A stretch of DNA of 64,000 nt from positions 1 through 64,000 of the forward strand of contig NZ_JAAVJI010000008.1 of NCBI RefSeq assembly GCF_012033695.1. The letters run 5' to 3'. This DNA comes from Pseudomonas quercus. Its GTDB lineage: Bacteria > Pseudomonadota > Gammaproteobacteria > Pseudomonadales > Pseudomonadaceae. Below are positions 53,445-63,800 of this stretch, in pieces. The position numbers and the translations under genes are program-made. Position 1 is the first letter of the stretch; each line of letters begins with the position of its first letter. Under the pieces are notes generated by a model. It was not told the origin of the DNA and searched no databases. It saw only the letters and a program-made list of their open reading frames with translations.

Positions 53445-55631
53445 CTATAGCGGCGAACTTACGACAACACCTTTACCTCGCTTTTCGCCTTCAGGGAAAT
53501 GCGCAGTGAGTGTTTTTTCGATGCCGGATCCTGTGACATAGATGGTAAGGCTTTCTAATTTTTGAGTAGGGTCGGAAACAACAATTATAATTTTTTTTGG
53601 GTAAGATAGGGTATCTTGAATCATCATGAAAATGCATGGCGATGAGAATTTTAAAGTGGGCCAGTCAGGTATTCTCAATATTTCGAAAGAATAAAAAATT
53701 GATCCGGCTACGACGTCTTTGGGTTCAGGTGTAAAGTCATAGGTTAATCTGATTATTTGCTTTCTATGATTGCTTTCGAGATAACTTAAGGAATGGCTTG
53801 GTGCGTCTAATATTGAGCTAATTCGCCAAAAATATTCTTCCGACCCCAGCTTGTGCTCGGTGTGGATCGTAAGTATCTTCGCATTTTTCTCACAGTCAGA
53901 TACGGAGGTATTGATCGTTCTCCAGTTTTCTTTTCGTTCTTCGATAGCGATAGTGATCGTTGGCAGATTATCGTTTCGAAAGTCATATGTAAGGCCATCA
54001 TGAAAAATACATTCGGTTTCCTCAAATTTTGAAATACCTGTGCTGATTTTATGCATCTTGCCTTTCGCTATTATAGTGACCTCATCCACGAAAAGGCATT
54101 GATTGACAGTGGTGTATACAGGGTGCGTAGTCTTTCGAAGGTTTCCAGCATGGCCAAGGCAGCAAACGGAGCCTTGGTGGACAATAATCGTCTTTCGGGT
54201 ATCTTGCAGATTGCCTTTTGTTAATTGAAGCGTAGAAACTCCACAGCTAACTTTGTGCCGCCTATAGAAGTCCTTTTTATCGAGGACCGTCCGAGTTTCC
54301 AGTACACCTGCAAAATCATGACTGCCCCAAGCGTTTTTGCCCCACTCCAGCAGTGGGAAAGAAAAGTTAGGATCATATTCGGCAGTGAGGCCGGGTAATC
54401 GCTGCCAGTCCAAGAGAGGTTGGATGTTATGGTATTCGTGCCCTTCGGCGACAAGGAAGTAAGTGCCGCAACCCAGGTAATAGCCTTTCAGGTTCTCGCC
54501 ATTTCCGGTTTCAGTACCCACTGTGCGGGTAGAAACAACTTTGTTGAAAAAGGCAAATCCTTCAAATTTTGCAGTCAGGCTGTCGTTGAGCCAATACGCG
54601 TTAATTTGATCGAACAAGAGACCCTCGATTCTGACTTTACTTTCTTTAAAACCTTCGAGGCCTCCAGTATTTATAAGATACTGGTGCTCCTTGCACCAGA
54701 TCAACCATTGCGGCGTGTTAAATCGCTCTGCTTGAGGTCTGCTAATGCCTCGTCCCAGCGAGTGAGGGTCATATCGGCCCTTGTAATAAGCGCCCGCTAA
54801 ACCTTTTTTAACGAATTCAAAAACGTGTGTATTGCACTCTCTGGCGAGTGCGTAGGCGCCTCTGAGCAGTGCACTGTATTTGAAAAAAACATCTAGAAAA
54901 ACCACCCCATAGCCACCGGTGTACAGCTGTGAGTAAACGGTATCGCCTTGTACGGGGTTATGCTGGCTGAAGGAGCCATCCACACGTATACCTTCGCCCT
55001 GCTCAGGACCATTGAGCGTGACGGGGCGGTAGAGTTTGGACAGCGCAACCGAAGCGTCGTGAGCTTTTTTCAGGTAGTTTACGTTTGAACTGACTTTCCA
55101 ACCCCCGAATGCCCACATCAACTGGTTATCAGCTAAATCGGCAAGATTGGCGCCGGTCATGTGCCGGGTACCGGGATTGATATTGGACACCTTTTCGAGG
55201 TAGTGGACAGTTTCGACTGGCACGTCGTTTGACCCTGCTGCCGCCAGTACCACCAGCGCGTGCCCAGCTCGCTTAGCCAGGCCTATCTCTCGCTGCCACC
55301 AGTTCTTGGTCTGAACATCGCACTGGGTGTACCACACCAGCGCCTTGGCAGCAGCAGCGCGATACCCGGCCTTTTGTTTTTCTTCTGCACCCTTGATGGC
55401 GAAACTTGCCAACCCCCTCACTCTGTCCAAATGATTCTCCCATGGCCCCACATCGGCCACCGGAGTTTGCGAGGGATAAGCGATGTCGGTGAACGAACCG
55501 TCGCTGGAGACCTTAGCCAGCCACGCGCTCGCGTCGGCGGTCGATGGCACGTCGACCAGCATGGCCTGTAAGCGTTCGAAAACAGCAGCGGCATCCTTTT
55601 TGAGCGCCTGTTCATCTGGCGAGTTAGTCAT
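53445..55631 (-). CDS. Family 8 polysaccharide lyase, copy 2
   Basis: A 728-residue PL8-type lyase, tandem paralogue of copy 1. The catalytic motifs are the same: TGANLADLADNQ, DGSFSQHN, YTGGYG and GRGISRPQAER. It also starts without a signal peptide (MTNSPDEQALKKDAAAVFE). The core between the variable segments (from INAYWLNDSLTAKFEGFAFFNKV to LQLTKGNLQDTRKTIIVHQGS) is nearly identical to copy 1. The linker after the toroid and the C-terminal beta-sandwich diverge strongly. It is preceded by the duplicated leader and followed by the ABC-gene relic's far side. It is downstream of the HlyD-like gene on the same strand, with 413 nt between, so it may have its own promoter. Confidence 0.88.
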   Translation of the reverse strand: MTNSPDEQALKKDAAAVFERLQAMLVDVPSTADASAWLAKVSSDGSFTDIAYPSQTPVADVGPWENHLDRVRGLASFAIKGAEEKQKAGYRAAAAKALVWYTQCDVQTKNWWQREIGLAKRAGHALVVLAAAGSNDVPVETVHYLEKVSNINPGTRHMTGANLADLADNQLMWAFGGWKVSSNVNYLKKAHDASVALSKLYRPVTLNGPEQGEGIRVDGSFSQHNPVQGDTVYSQLYTGGYGVVFLDVFFKYSALLRGAYALARECNTHVFEFVKKGLAGAYYKGRYDPHSLGRGISRPQAERFNTPQWLIWCKEHQYLINTGGLEGFKESKVRIEGLLFDQINAYWLNDSLTAKFEGFAFFNKVVSTRTVGTETGNGENLKGYYLGCGTYFLVAEGHEYHNIQPLLDWQRLPGLTAEYDPNFSFPLLEWGKNAWGSHDFAGVLETRTVLDKKDFYRRHKVSCGVSTLQLTKGNLQDTRKTIIVHQGSVCCLGHAGNLRKTTHPVYTTVNQCLFVDEVTIIAKGKMHKISTGISKFEETECIFHDGLTYDFRNDNLPTITIAIEERKENWRTINTSVSDCEKNAKILTIHTEHKLGSEEYFWRISSILDAPSHSLSYLESNHRKQIIRLTYDFTPEPKDVVAGSIFYSFEILRIPDWPTLKFSSPCIFMMIQDTLSYPKKIIIVVSDPTQKLESLTIYVTGSGIEKTLTAHFPEGEKRGKGVVVSSPL

Positions 55632-55996
55632 GGCCCACTCCGTTCGCTGTACGGGGCCAAGGCGCCTGTCGCTGACCCGTTCTGGAGATAGATTCAGCCA
55701 AATCGGCGGTATTGAACAACTGGTAAAAATGTCAGGTATGCCGGATGACGGTCCGCTTGTAGAAGATCGCTTTTATATATGCCGAAAATGGTGCGATTAA
55801 AGCTTTGAAAGCCGTACTCGAATATGATCACACCTCCAAGGGCGTTAGGTAGTGGTATACCTAGGCAACTGTGACGTTTGTTGATGAGCCTTGGCGCAGT
55901 GGTATTAAACTTTCAACACACTCGAATAGCGAGGGCGTGAGAGACGCGGCGCAGTTAGCGCTAAGCATTTTGGAGGAAGGTGTAACAGTTTAGTGT
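55632..55996. repeat. Duplicated leader of lyase copy 2
   Basis: Counterpart of 52666-53030. The two copies share the stretch from GGCCCACTCCGTTCGC to GGAAGGTGTAACAGTTTAG with few changes, although it is non-coding for the lyase. The remaining 55997-56044 before the HlyD gene stop is unique and carries no recognised element. Confidence 0.85.
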
Positions 55997-56044
55997 TGGC
56001 CACGTTCAGCCGAGCACCTTCCCAGCACTTAACCCAAACAAACC

Positions 56045-57241
56045 CTAACGCTCCCGCAACGCTTCCCCCGCCTTGTTCAACGGTTTCATCAAATACGCCA
56101 TCACCGTTTTCGCCCCGGTGCGAATGTCTACGGTCGCGATCATCCCTGGCACGATAGGAAAGCTCGTCCCGGCCTTGTTCAGCAACGCATCCGAGGCGGT
56201 GCGGATATACACCCGGTAATAGAACACTTCCGGTTTAGCCTCATCCTGGATCGTGTCGGGGGAAATGTTGACCACGGTGCCGTCCAGGCTGCCGTAGATG
56301 GCGTAGTCGTAGGCCGTGATCTTTACCTTGGCGGCTTGGCCGGGGTGGATAAAGGCGATGTCCCGTGGGGCGATGCGGGTTTCGATCAGCAGGCGGTCGT
56401 CCATGGGTACGATCTGCATCAATTGCCCATTGGGCGGCACCACACCGCCCAGGGTGGTGACTTCAATGTCCTTGACCACGCCTCGCACCGGGGAGCGGAG
56501 GGTAAGCCGTGACAGGGAGTCGGCGCGTCCTCGGATCACCTGGGCGGTGCTGTCCGCTTCGGCGCTGGCCTTGGCCAGTTCCTCCCGTGCTCGCACCACG
56601 TACTCGGAACGGGCTTCGGCGGCCTTGAGTTCCAGTTCGGAGCGTTGGCGGTTGAGGCGAATCACCTCTACCTTGCTGGACGCACCAATGCGCGCCAGGT
56701 TCTCGGTGATCTCCAGTTCGCTGCGTACCAGCGCCAGGGAGGCGTTGATGCCCTTTAGGGTGGCTTCCAGTCCACGGCGTCGGCTGTTGTACAGCTGCGT
56801 TTCACTGCGGATCAGCTCGGGTGAGCTTTCCAGTGCCGGGGGGAAACTCAAGGGCTGGTCGCTGGCTTCGGCTTGCAACCGCGCAACACTGGCAGTAGCC
56901 GCTCGAAAGCGGGCCTCGCTTTCACCCACCGTGGATTCGGTTTTGGTCGGGTCCAGCTGGGCCAGCACAGCCCCTTGCTGGACCACATCGCCTTCGGCCA
57001 CGTTAAGGGAGGCCAGAATGCCGCCCTCTAAAGACTGGATCAACTGCTCACGTGAGCTGGGGACCACCTTGCCGGTCCCGTTGGACACTTCCACCACCTC
57101 GAAGGTGGCCGCCCAGGCAATGAACGCGGCCAGTGCCAGGGCCGTCAGCCACACCACGCGGCTGGCCCGTACCACCTGCGTATCATCGGCCCCGTCCAGG
57201 TAGGAGGGCGTGTCGGTCACACTGTGGGGTAGGTGCTTCAT
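56045..57241 (-). CDS. Type I secretion membrane-fusion protein (HlyD family)
   Basis: A 398-residue HlyD-type adaptor. A single transmembrane helix (VVWLTALALAAFIAWAATFEVV) follows a short cytoplasmic N-terminus; then comes the lipoyl half motif (GKVVPSSREQLIQSLEGGILASLNVAEGDVVQ), a long coiled coil (~110-260) and the C-terminal half (LRSPVRGVVKDIEVTTLGGVVPPNG). It bridges the ABC exporter to the TolC-like channel. The ATG at 57241 overlaps the ABC gene stop (ATGA); upstream in-frame starts would lie deep in that gene. This is the third exporter gene, after TolC and ABC, the order also known for lapHIJ and bapBCD in Pseudomonas. Confidence 0.93.
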   Translation of the reverse strand: MKHLPHSVTDTPSYLDGADDTQVVRASRVVWLTALALAAFIAWAATFEVVEVSNGTGKVVPSSREQLIQSLEGGILASLNVAEGDVVQQGAVLAQLDPTKTESTVGESEARFRAATASVARLQAEASDQPLSFPPALESSPELIRSETQLYNSRRRGLEATLKGINASLALVRSELEITENLARIGASSKVEVIRLNRQRSELELKAAEARSEYVVRAREELAKASAEADSTAQVIRGRADSLSRLTLRSPVRGVVKDIEVTTLGGVVPPNGQLMQIVPMDDRLLIETRIAPRDIAFIHPGQAAKVKITAYDYAIYGSLDGTVVNISPDTIQDEAKPEVFYYRVYIRTASDALLNKAGTSFPIVPGMIATVDIRTGAKTVMAYLMKPLNKAGEALRER

Positions 57242-59397
57242 GCCTGTGGCCCTCCGGGCTGTCGCAACTGGGCCAAAGCGGCATCCCGGGCGTCGTCGAT
57301 CACGATGCGGCCGTTGTCCACCACGATTACCCGTTCCACTAGTTGCAGCACGCTCACACGGTGGGTGGCCACGATCAGCGTGCGCCCACGGCTCCACTTG
57401 CCCAGGTCATCCAGCAACAGCCGCTCGGTCACGTCGTCCAGCGCGGCCGTAGGTTCGTCCAATAGCAGTACCTGCGGCTGGCGTATCAGCAGGCGGGCCA
57501 GCAGCAGGCTTTGGCGCTGACCGCCGGAGAGGCCAAGGCCGCCTTCGTGCAGCAGGTGGTCCAGGCCTTTGGGCAGTTGCCGCACAAAGTCCAAGGCCCC
57601 CGTGGCTGCCAGGGCGGCGATCAGCTCCTGGTCGCTGGCCAGGCCCGCACCCAGGGTCAGGTTGTCCCGCAAGGTGCCATGGAAGAGCCGGGCCTGTTGT
57701 AACAGCAGGCCGACGTCCCGGCGAAGGTCCGCCGGGTCGATATGGTTGAGCGCAATGCCATCCAGGGTGACCTTGCCAGTGGCCAGGTCCATGCTGCCGG
57801 CCAAGGCTTGCAGCAGGGTGGACTTGCCCGCGCCATTGCGGCCCAGCACCGCGATCCGCTCGCCGGGGCGAATGCGCAGGCTGGCGACGGTCAGGGCAGG
57901 CGTGTCTTCCTGGCTGTAGCGGAAGGTGGCCTGTTCCAGCACATAGTCACCCTTGATGGTGGGTAAGTGCACCCGGCTGCTGCCCTCGGGGTGGTCCAGG
58001 GGCAGGCGCATCAGTTTATCCAACCCTTGCAGCGCTACCTTGGCTTGCTGCCAGCGGGTGAGCACGCTGGTGAGCTGGGCCATGGGTGCCATCATGCGTG
58101 AGGCCAGCATGGACAGGGCCACCAGGCTGCCGGTGGTAAGGTCGCCACCGATCACCAAGGGCGCGCCCACCACAATCACCACCGCGTAGACCGCGTTTTG
58201 CACGTTCTGGGTCCAGGTCACCAGGGTATTGGTGAGGGTGCGCAGTTGCAGGCTGCTCTGGGCGGACGCTGCGTTGTAGCGGTTCCACTGTTGCTGGAAG
58301 CGTTGCTCGGCTTGCAGGCCTTTCAGGTCGTCCAGGCCTTGAATGCTTTCGACCAGCATGGCATTGCGCAAGGAGGACTCGCGCAGGTTGGCATTGGCCA
58401 GCCGGGCCAGGCGGCGTTGGCAGAGCACGCCGGGAATCACCATGGCCAGTAGCGCGAACAGGGGAATGGCCACCAGCGCCCCGCCGATCAGGTAGAACAC
58501 CACGGCGAACAGAAAGAAGAAGGGCACATCGGCCAAAGCTGTGGCGGTGCTGGAGGTAATGAGGTCGCGGATCTGCTCCAGCTCGCGCAGTTGTGAAATG
58601 AACGAGCCGGTGGAGCGTGGCCGAACCGAGTTACGTAGGCGCAGGGCATGGCCGTACACCAGGTCCGAGACGCGTAGATCCGCGCGCTTGCCCAAAAGGT
58701 CCGTAATGCGCAGGCGCATCAGCCGCATCAGAAAATCGAAGGTCATGGCCAATAGCACCCCGCCAAACAGCACGTACAGGGTAGGCAGCGATTCGGCGGG
58801 CACTACACGGTCGTACACCTGCATGGAAAACAGTACCCCGGCCATGCCCAACACGTTGGCCACCAGCGAGGCCAGCATCACATGGCCATAGGGCCGCAGG
58901 TCCCGCAACACGATGCGCCGGAACCAATGCTCGTCATAAGGGGCGATGTAGTCGTCGGTACGGGCGTCGGCCAGGGGCCGGGCAGGGCGCAGTACCAGAA
59001 TGCGCCGCACCTGGCCGGTCAGGTCTGCCAGTAGCAAGCGGCTTTGCAGGCCTTGGTCACCGCTGAACGCGATCCCTAGCTCTACACCGCGTTCACCTGC
59101 AGCGCCCAGGCCTTGGGCCACGCCCACTTGGCCGTCGTTGAGTTCGATCACCAGAGGCAAGCGCCAGTGGCTGAGCACCCTGGCGTCGGCCCCGCTGAAT
59201 TTCGCTGTGAGGCCCGCCTGCCGGGCCATGTGCCGTACCACCTGTTCGACCGGCTCGTTCGCAGGGGTGGCGGCCAGGCGGATGCTTTCGGGTGAAACGT
59301 CCAGCCGGTAATGCCGCGCCACCGCCAGAACAGCTTCCCTCCAGGGGGTAAAATCAGGCGTGGCTGTCGGGGCAGGCACGTGAGTGGTTTGAGTCAT
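57238..59397 (-). CDS. Type I secretion ABC transporter (LapB/BapC family)
   Basis: A 719-residue exporter. The N-terminal ~130 residues form a peptidase-C39-like domain without the catalytic cysteine (a CLD), typical of adhesin and RTX exporters that do not cleave a leader. A six-helix membrane domain follows, then the ATPase with Walker A GRNGAGKST (near 517), signature LSGGQRQSLLLARL (near 621) and Walker B VLLLDEPTAALDD (near 643). It moves the adhesin, unfolded, out of the cytoplasm. Start and stop both overlap neighbours by ATGA. An internal stretch (58335-58690) is duplicated as a pseudogene at 53033-53405. Confidence 0.94.
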   Translation of the reverse strand: MTQTTHVPAPTATPDFTPWREAVLAVARHYRLDVSPESIRLAATPANEPVEQVVRHMARQAGLTAKFSGADARVLSHWRLPLVIELNDGQVGVAQGLGAAGERGVELGIAFSGDQGLQSRLLLADLTGQVRRILVLRPARPLADARTDDYIAPYDEHWFRRIVLRDLRPYGHVMLASLVANVLGMAGVLFSMQVYDRVVPAESLPTLYVLFGGVLLAMTFDFLMRLMRLRITDLLGKRADLRVSDLVYGHALRLRNSVRPRSTGSFISQLRELEQIRDLITSSTATALADVPFFFLFAVVFYLIGGALVAIPLFALLAMVIPGVLCQRRLARLANANLRESSLRNAMLVESIQGLDDLKGLQAEQRFQQQWNRYNAASAQSSLQLRTLTNTLVTWTQNVQNAVYAVVIVVGAPLVIGGDLTTGSLVALSMLASRMMAPMAQLTSVLTRWQQAKVALQGLDKLMRLPLDHPEGSSRVHLPTIKGDYVLEQATFRYSQEDTPALTVASLRIRPGERIAVLGRNGAGKSTLLQALAGSMDLATGKVTLDGIALNHIDPADLRRDVGLLLQQARLFHGTLRDNLTLGAGLASDQELIAALAATGALDFVRQLPKGLDHLLHEGGLGLSGGQRQSLLLARLLIRQPQVLLLDEPTAALDDVTERLLLDDLGKWSRGRTLIVATHRVSVLQLVERVIVVDNGRIVIDDARDAALAQLRQPGGPQA

Positions 59398-60827
59398 GGC
59401 AGCACCTCCACGCCCTGCAGGTTACGGCCCTCAAGGGCAAATACCCGGCGAAGGGCGCCGCTGTTGTACAGGCAGTCGATGTTCAGCCGCTGCAGGTCCG
59501 CTTGGGTAGTGGTGAGGTCGAAGCTGGCCTGGTGAATTTCCTGCTCGGCGTTGAGCAGGTCCAGTAATGGCCGTGTGCCTAACTCCAGGTACTGGTGGCC
59601 GTACAGCTCGCGCGCCTCTGTGATGTTGCCCTGGCGCCGGTGCAGGGCTTCTAGCCGGTTGTTCAGGCCTAGGGTTTGCACCCGCGCTTCGGCCAACCCC
59701 TGCCGCGCCTGAAGCCGGGCGGCATCCTCGGCAGCGTCCGCCGCCGTGAGCGCATAGCCAGCGGCGCGGCTGCGGGCGCTGGTGGCACCACCCTGGTAGA
59801 TGGGCACCTCCACGTTCAGGTAGAGGCCGGCCTGGGTGCGGTCCAGGTAGGGGTTGTTTTCGTTGTAGCTGTTGTCCAGGTAATGGTTAATCGAGGGCTC
59901 CAAGGAGAGGGTGGGATAGGCTTGTGCCCGGGCCTGGGCGAGTTCTGCCTGGGCTTGGTCGCGCTGGGCAAAGGCCGACAGCACTGCCGGCAAGGCATCG
60001 CTGCCGGTGTCGCTGGCCTGGCAGGCCTGGCGCAGCTCGGGGGGCGCTTGGTCCGTACCTTCCGGGGTGGTGGCACGGCCCAGCAGGTTGGCCAGGGTCG
60101 CCTGCCAGCGGGCATAGGCGGCGCGGTATTCCTGCAAGGTGGCCCTGCCGCCGTCTACGCGGGACTCGGCCTGCACCACGTCCGACCGGGTACTGGCGCC
60201 CATGTCGCTGCGCTGCTGGGCCAGGTCCACGATCTTGCTCAGCCCTTGCAACTGGGCCTCGGCAATGGCCATCAGGGCCCGGTAACGCTGGCTTTCGATG
60301 TAGGCAAAGGCCGTGTCACGGGCCACTTGGTCGATGGTCAGCAGCAGCTGGGCCTGGGCCTGGGCGGCTTTGGCTTTGGCAGCGCTCACGGCATGGTCCA
60401 CCTTGCCGAAGTCGTACAGCATCTGCTTGAGCGACAGGCTGAGGGACTGGCTGCCGCGCTCACCGTTGTAGCCGCTGTCCACCCCCGCCTTGAGGCCGCC
60501 GCTGACTTGCGGGTAATAGCCCGCTTCAGCGGCGTTGATGCCTTCCCCTTGCTGGTACAGCACGCCCACCGCCTGAGCAATGCTGGGGTGCCATTCCACG
60601 GCCTGGCGTATGGCCTCCCCCAAGGTGAACCCCTGCTCGGGGAGCGCGGCACGCAAGGCCGGTGCGGCACGGCGTGGGGCCTGTGCCTGAGTACTGGGAT
60701 GAGGGCTGGCCCGCAGCCACTGCGGGTCAATGTGTTCTGGCGCCCCTTGCGCCACCAGGTGAATCCCGAACAGGGCCAGTGCCAGCACGGCCCGCCCGCT
60801 TACCGTTGTCTCGAACCCTCGAATCAC
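59394..60827 (-). CDS. TolC-family outer-membrane channel of type I exporter
   Basis: A 477-residue TolC-like protein with a signal peptide (ending GIHLVAQGA) and the paired helical repeats of the family (EAIRQAVEWHPSIAQAVGVLYQQGEGINAAEAGYYPQVSG near the start; VPIYQGGATSARSRAAGYAL in the second half). It forms the outer-membrane exit duct for the ABC/HlyD exporter. GTG at 60827 is the start: AAGGGA lies 6 nt upstream. Its stop overlaps the ABC gene start (ATGA). It begins 43 nt after the adhesin stop, so all four genes are probably one transcript. Confidence 0.93.
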   Translation of the reverse strand: MIRGFETTVSGRAVLALALFGIHLVAQGAPEHIDPQWLRASPHPSTQAQAPRRAAPALRAALPEQGFTLGEAIRQAVEWHPSIAQAVGVLYQQGEGINAAEAGYYPQVSGGLKAGVDSGYNGERGSQSLSLSLKQMLYDFGKVDHAVSAAKAKAAQAQAQLLLTIDQVARDTAFAYIESQRYRALMAIAEAQLQGLSKIVDLAQQRSDMGASTRSDVVQAESRVDGGRATLQEYRAAYARWQATLANLLGRATTPEGTDQAPPELRQACQASDTGSDALPAVLSAFAQRDQAQAELAQARAQAYPTLSLEPSINHYLDNSYNENNPYLDRTQAGLYLNVEVPIYQGGATSARSRAAGYALTAADAAEDAARLQARQGLAEARVQTLGLNNRLEALHRRQGNITEARELYGHQYLELGTRPLLDLLNAEQEIHQASFDLTTTQADLQRLNIDCLYNSGALRRVFALEGRNLQGVEVLP

Positions 60828-60870
60828 CGCTATCCCTTACTGTGGTTGCGCAATGGCGCCGCTGTCCGTG

Positions 60871-63800
60871 TCAAACGATCTGGATACCGCTCTGTACCCA
60901 CAAGTGATGGCTGGGGTCCTCCTGAGGGGTGTACTGGATGTACTCGATGCCCGCCGCCTGGTGCGCGCCCTCTGCACCCCAATGGCCGGTAATGTGCACG
61001 CTGTCTTGGGCCGTGCCCTTGATCAACAGGGTTTGAGTGTCGCTGGACACAACGCTCACCAGGTCGGCCAGGCTGAGGGTGAGGTTTACCGGCGCTGTAG
61101 TATTGAGGTCGATCACCTCGATGTTGTGTACCCGTGCTGCCAGGTTGCCCAGGTCGATGTTGGCCGCGCCGCCCGCCCACAGCAAAGTGTCGGTGCCGGG
61201 GCCGCCATCCACAGCGGTGAACTGTTGGTCCACGATGATCAACGTGTCATTGCCAGCGCCGCCGAGCAGGGTCAGCGCGCCACCGTGCGAGCCGTCCAAG
61301 GTGTCGTTTCCACTGGAGCCATGGAGCGTGTCCCCGTGGCTGCTGTTGACCAGCAGGGTGGTACCGTCCACCGGTGCCGTCACGGTATCGGCCATAAGCA
61401 TCGCCGCACTGATGGCCGCGCCGGCGGGGTTGAGGTTAACGGTGAGTGTGGCGGTATCCACCGTACCGTTGGGGTGGGTAAGCTCGTAGGTGAACACGTC
61501 CTGGCGGCCTACCACAGCGTCCGTCTGCCCAGGGGCCAGGGTGTAGGTATAGCTGCCATCGGCCTTGACCAGCAACGTGCCATAAGTCCCCGTGATAGCG
61601 GTGCCGTTATAGCCTGGTACTACAAAGTTGCCCGCGGCCAGCACGCTGAGCAGGGTGTAGGGGGAACCCAGCACATCCACACCGCCCCCGGCCGTGTCGG
61701 TGAGCAAGTTGCCTGCCACCGGTGTGTAACTGCTCACGACAAACTGGTTGGTATAGGTGGCCACGTTGGTCAGGCCCACGTTGATGGAGGTCGCCACACC
61801 CACCCCACCCGTGGCCAGGCGCACTTGGTAGGTGCCCTGGGTCTGGTCGTCCACGACCACGCCATAGGCGCCGCCGCCCAGGCTGACCAGCGCGCTGCCA
61901 CCCCAGCTACGTACCAGCACGTATTGCCCGTTGGCGGTGTTGAGCTTGTACAGCCCGAGCGTGAGCGACCCCAGCAGCGACAGCAAGCTGGAGGAGGTGA
62001 GCGATACGGTCAGGTCGCTAACGGTATTGGCCGCCACGCTAAAGGCGAAGGCACCACTGCCACCGCCCAGTAGCACATTGACCGTGCCCAGGGCGGAGGT
62101 GTTGGTGGTCACCCGGTTGGCCAGGCTCAGGGCCGTGCTGGCCACGTCGAAGGTGGCATCCACCACCGTAGCGGGCGCAGCCAAGTTGCCGCTGTTCCAC
62201 ACCTCTGTGGCCTGTGGGCTGTCGATACGCACATACAGGTTGGCGGTGCTGCTCAAGCCATTGGGGTGCACCAACTGGTAGGTGAACACATCCACCTTGC
62301 CGACGCTGTTGGCGCTGCCGTTGGCGGTGTAGCGGTAGTTGCCCTGGCCATCGATGCTCAGGGTGCCGTAAGTGCCTTGTACGGTGGTGCCGGTCAACGC
62401 GCTCACGAACGCACCATTGCGCAGCACCTGCACCACGGCGCCGTTGTCCGGCCCGGTCACGTCGGTGCTGCCGTTGGTGCCCACGTCCGTTACCACGTTG
62501 CCATTGAGCACCGCACCGGCCGTTCCCACGAACTGGTTCAGTGCCGTGACGTCCAGCTGGAGGGTGCTGGACACGTTGGTGAGCACGCCGATGCCCCCAC
62601 TGGCGACGACCAAACGATAGTTGCCGCTGAGCAGCTTGGCGATATCTACGAGCACCGCCTGCCCGGCAATCACTTGCACATTCAGCAAAGCCCCACTGTT
62701 GGCCGTGCCCAAGGTCACCCAATTGCCGGCAGCGTCCTGCACTTGCAAGGTATAGGTAGCGCCGTTGTACAGGGCTGCAGCGTTGCCCGTAGCCAAGGTG
62801 AGCAGCGGGTCGGCTGTGGTGCCAGCGTCTACGGTGAAGGCATAGACTTTGTTGAAGCCGGCCAGGGGTGTGCTAAAGCTGTCCGAGTAGGTACGAGTGG
62901 TCACGGCCGGGGCCAGGTTGACGGTGGCCGTGGTGAGGTTGTCGGTGGCGATCACCGGGCGGTCCACGTCCACGTCCGGCGCAGTGACCGTGCGGATGGC
63001 AGACAGGTTGCCACTGCTGTCGCGCAGGGTCACGCTGAGCACTTCGCCATTGATCTGCGCACTGCTCAAAGCCACGGTGAACGTGCCATTGGCTGCCACC
63101 GTGGCCGTGCCCAGGGTCACCCCTGCGGCGCTGCGCAGGGTCACAGTGGTGCCCGCCTCGCCTGTACCGCTCACGCTGGTGCCGTCTGCCGCTACCACCA
63201 GCGCGGCGGCAGCGGCCGGTGGCGTAAGGTCCGGCGCGGTGGCAGTGATGGCTGTAGACAGGTTCCCCGCCGCATCAGCCTGGGTAATGCTCAGGGCTTG
63301 GCTGTCGATCTGGGCGGGGGTAAGCGCCACGGAATAGGTGCCATTGGCGGCGACCGTGGCGCTGCCCAGCAATACGCCCAGTGCGTTGCGCACAAAAATA
63401 CGTGCGCCCGCGACACCGGTCCCTGTGACCACCGTGCCCGCGGCGCCAACCACCCCGGTAGCCGGCGCGCCAGGTGGCGTAATGTCGGGCGCGGTAAGCC
63501 CCACCTGGGAGGACGCGTTGCCAGCGGCGTCGGTGAGGCGCACCGTTAGCGCCTGGCCGTCGGCTTGGGGCGGGTTGAGTGTGACGGAAAACAGCCCGGT
63601 GCTGCCCACCGTCGCGCTGCCCAGCAAGGTGCCTGTGGCACTGTAGACGCCTGCCGTGGCGCCGGCCTCACCGCTGCCGGTCACGGCGCTGCCGTCTCCT
63701 GCCACGGCCAGGGCCGCAGGCGCCAGCGGTGGCGTCACATCCGAGGCGGTGAGGGCAGCGCTGGTGCTGTTGCCCGCTGGGTCTGCCTGGCGCACGGTCA

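Noticed and set aside
50467..55631. Lyases as cargo of the adjacent type I exporter
   Set aside because: Their C-termini lack glycine-rich RTX repeats or the adhesin-type end, so export by this system is not supported by sequence.
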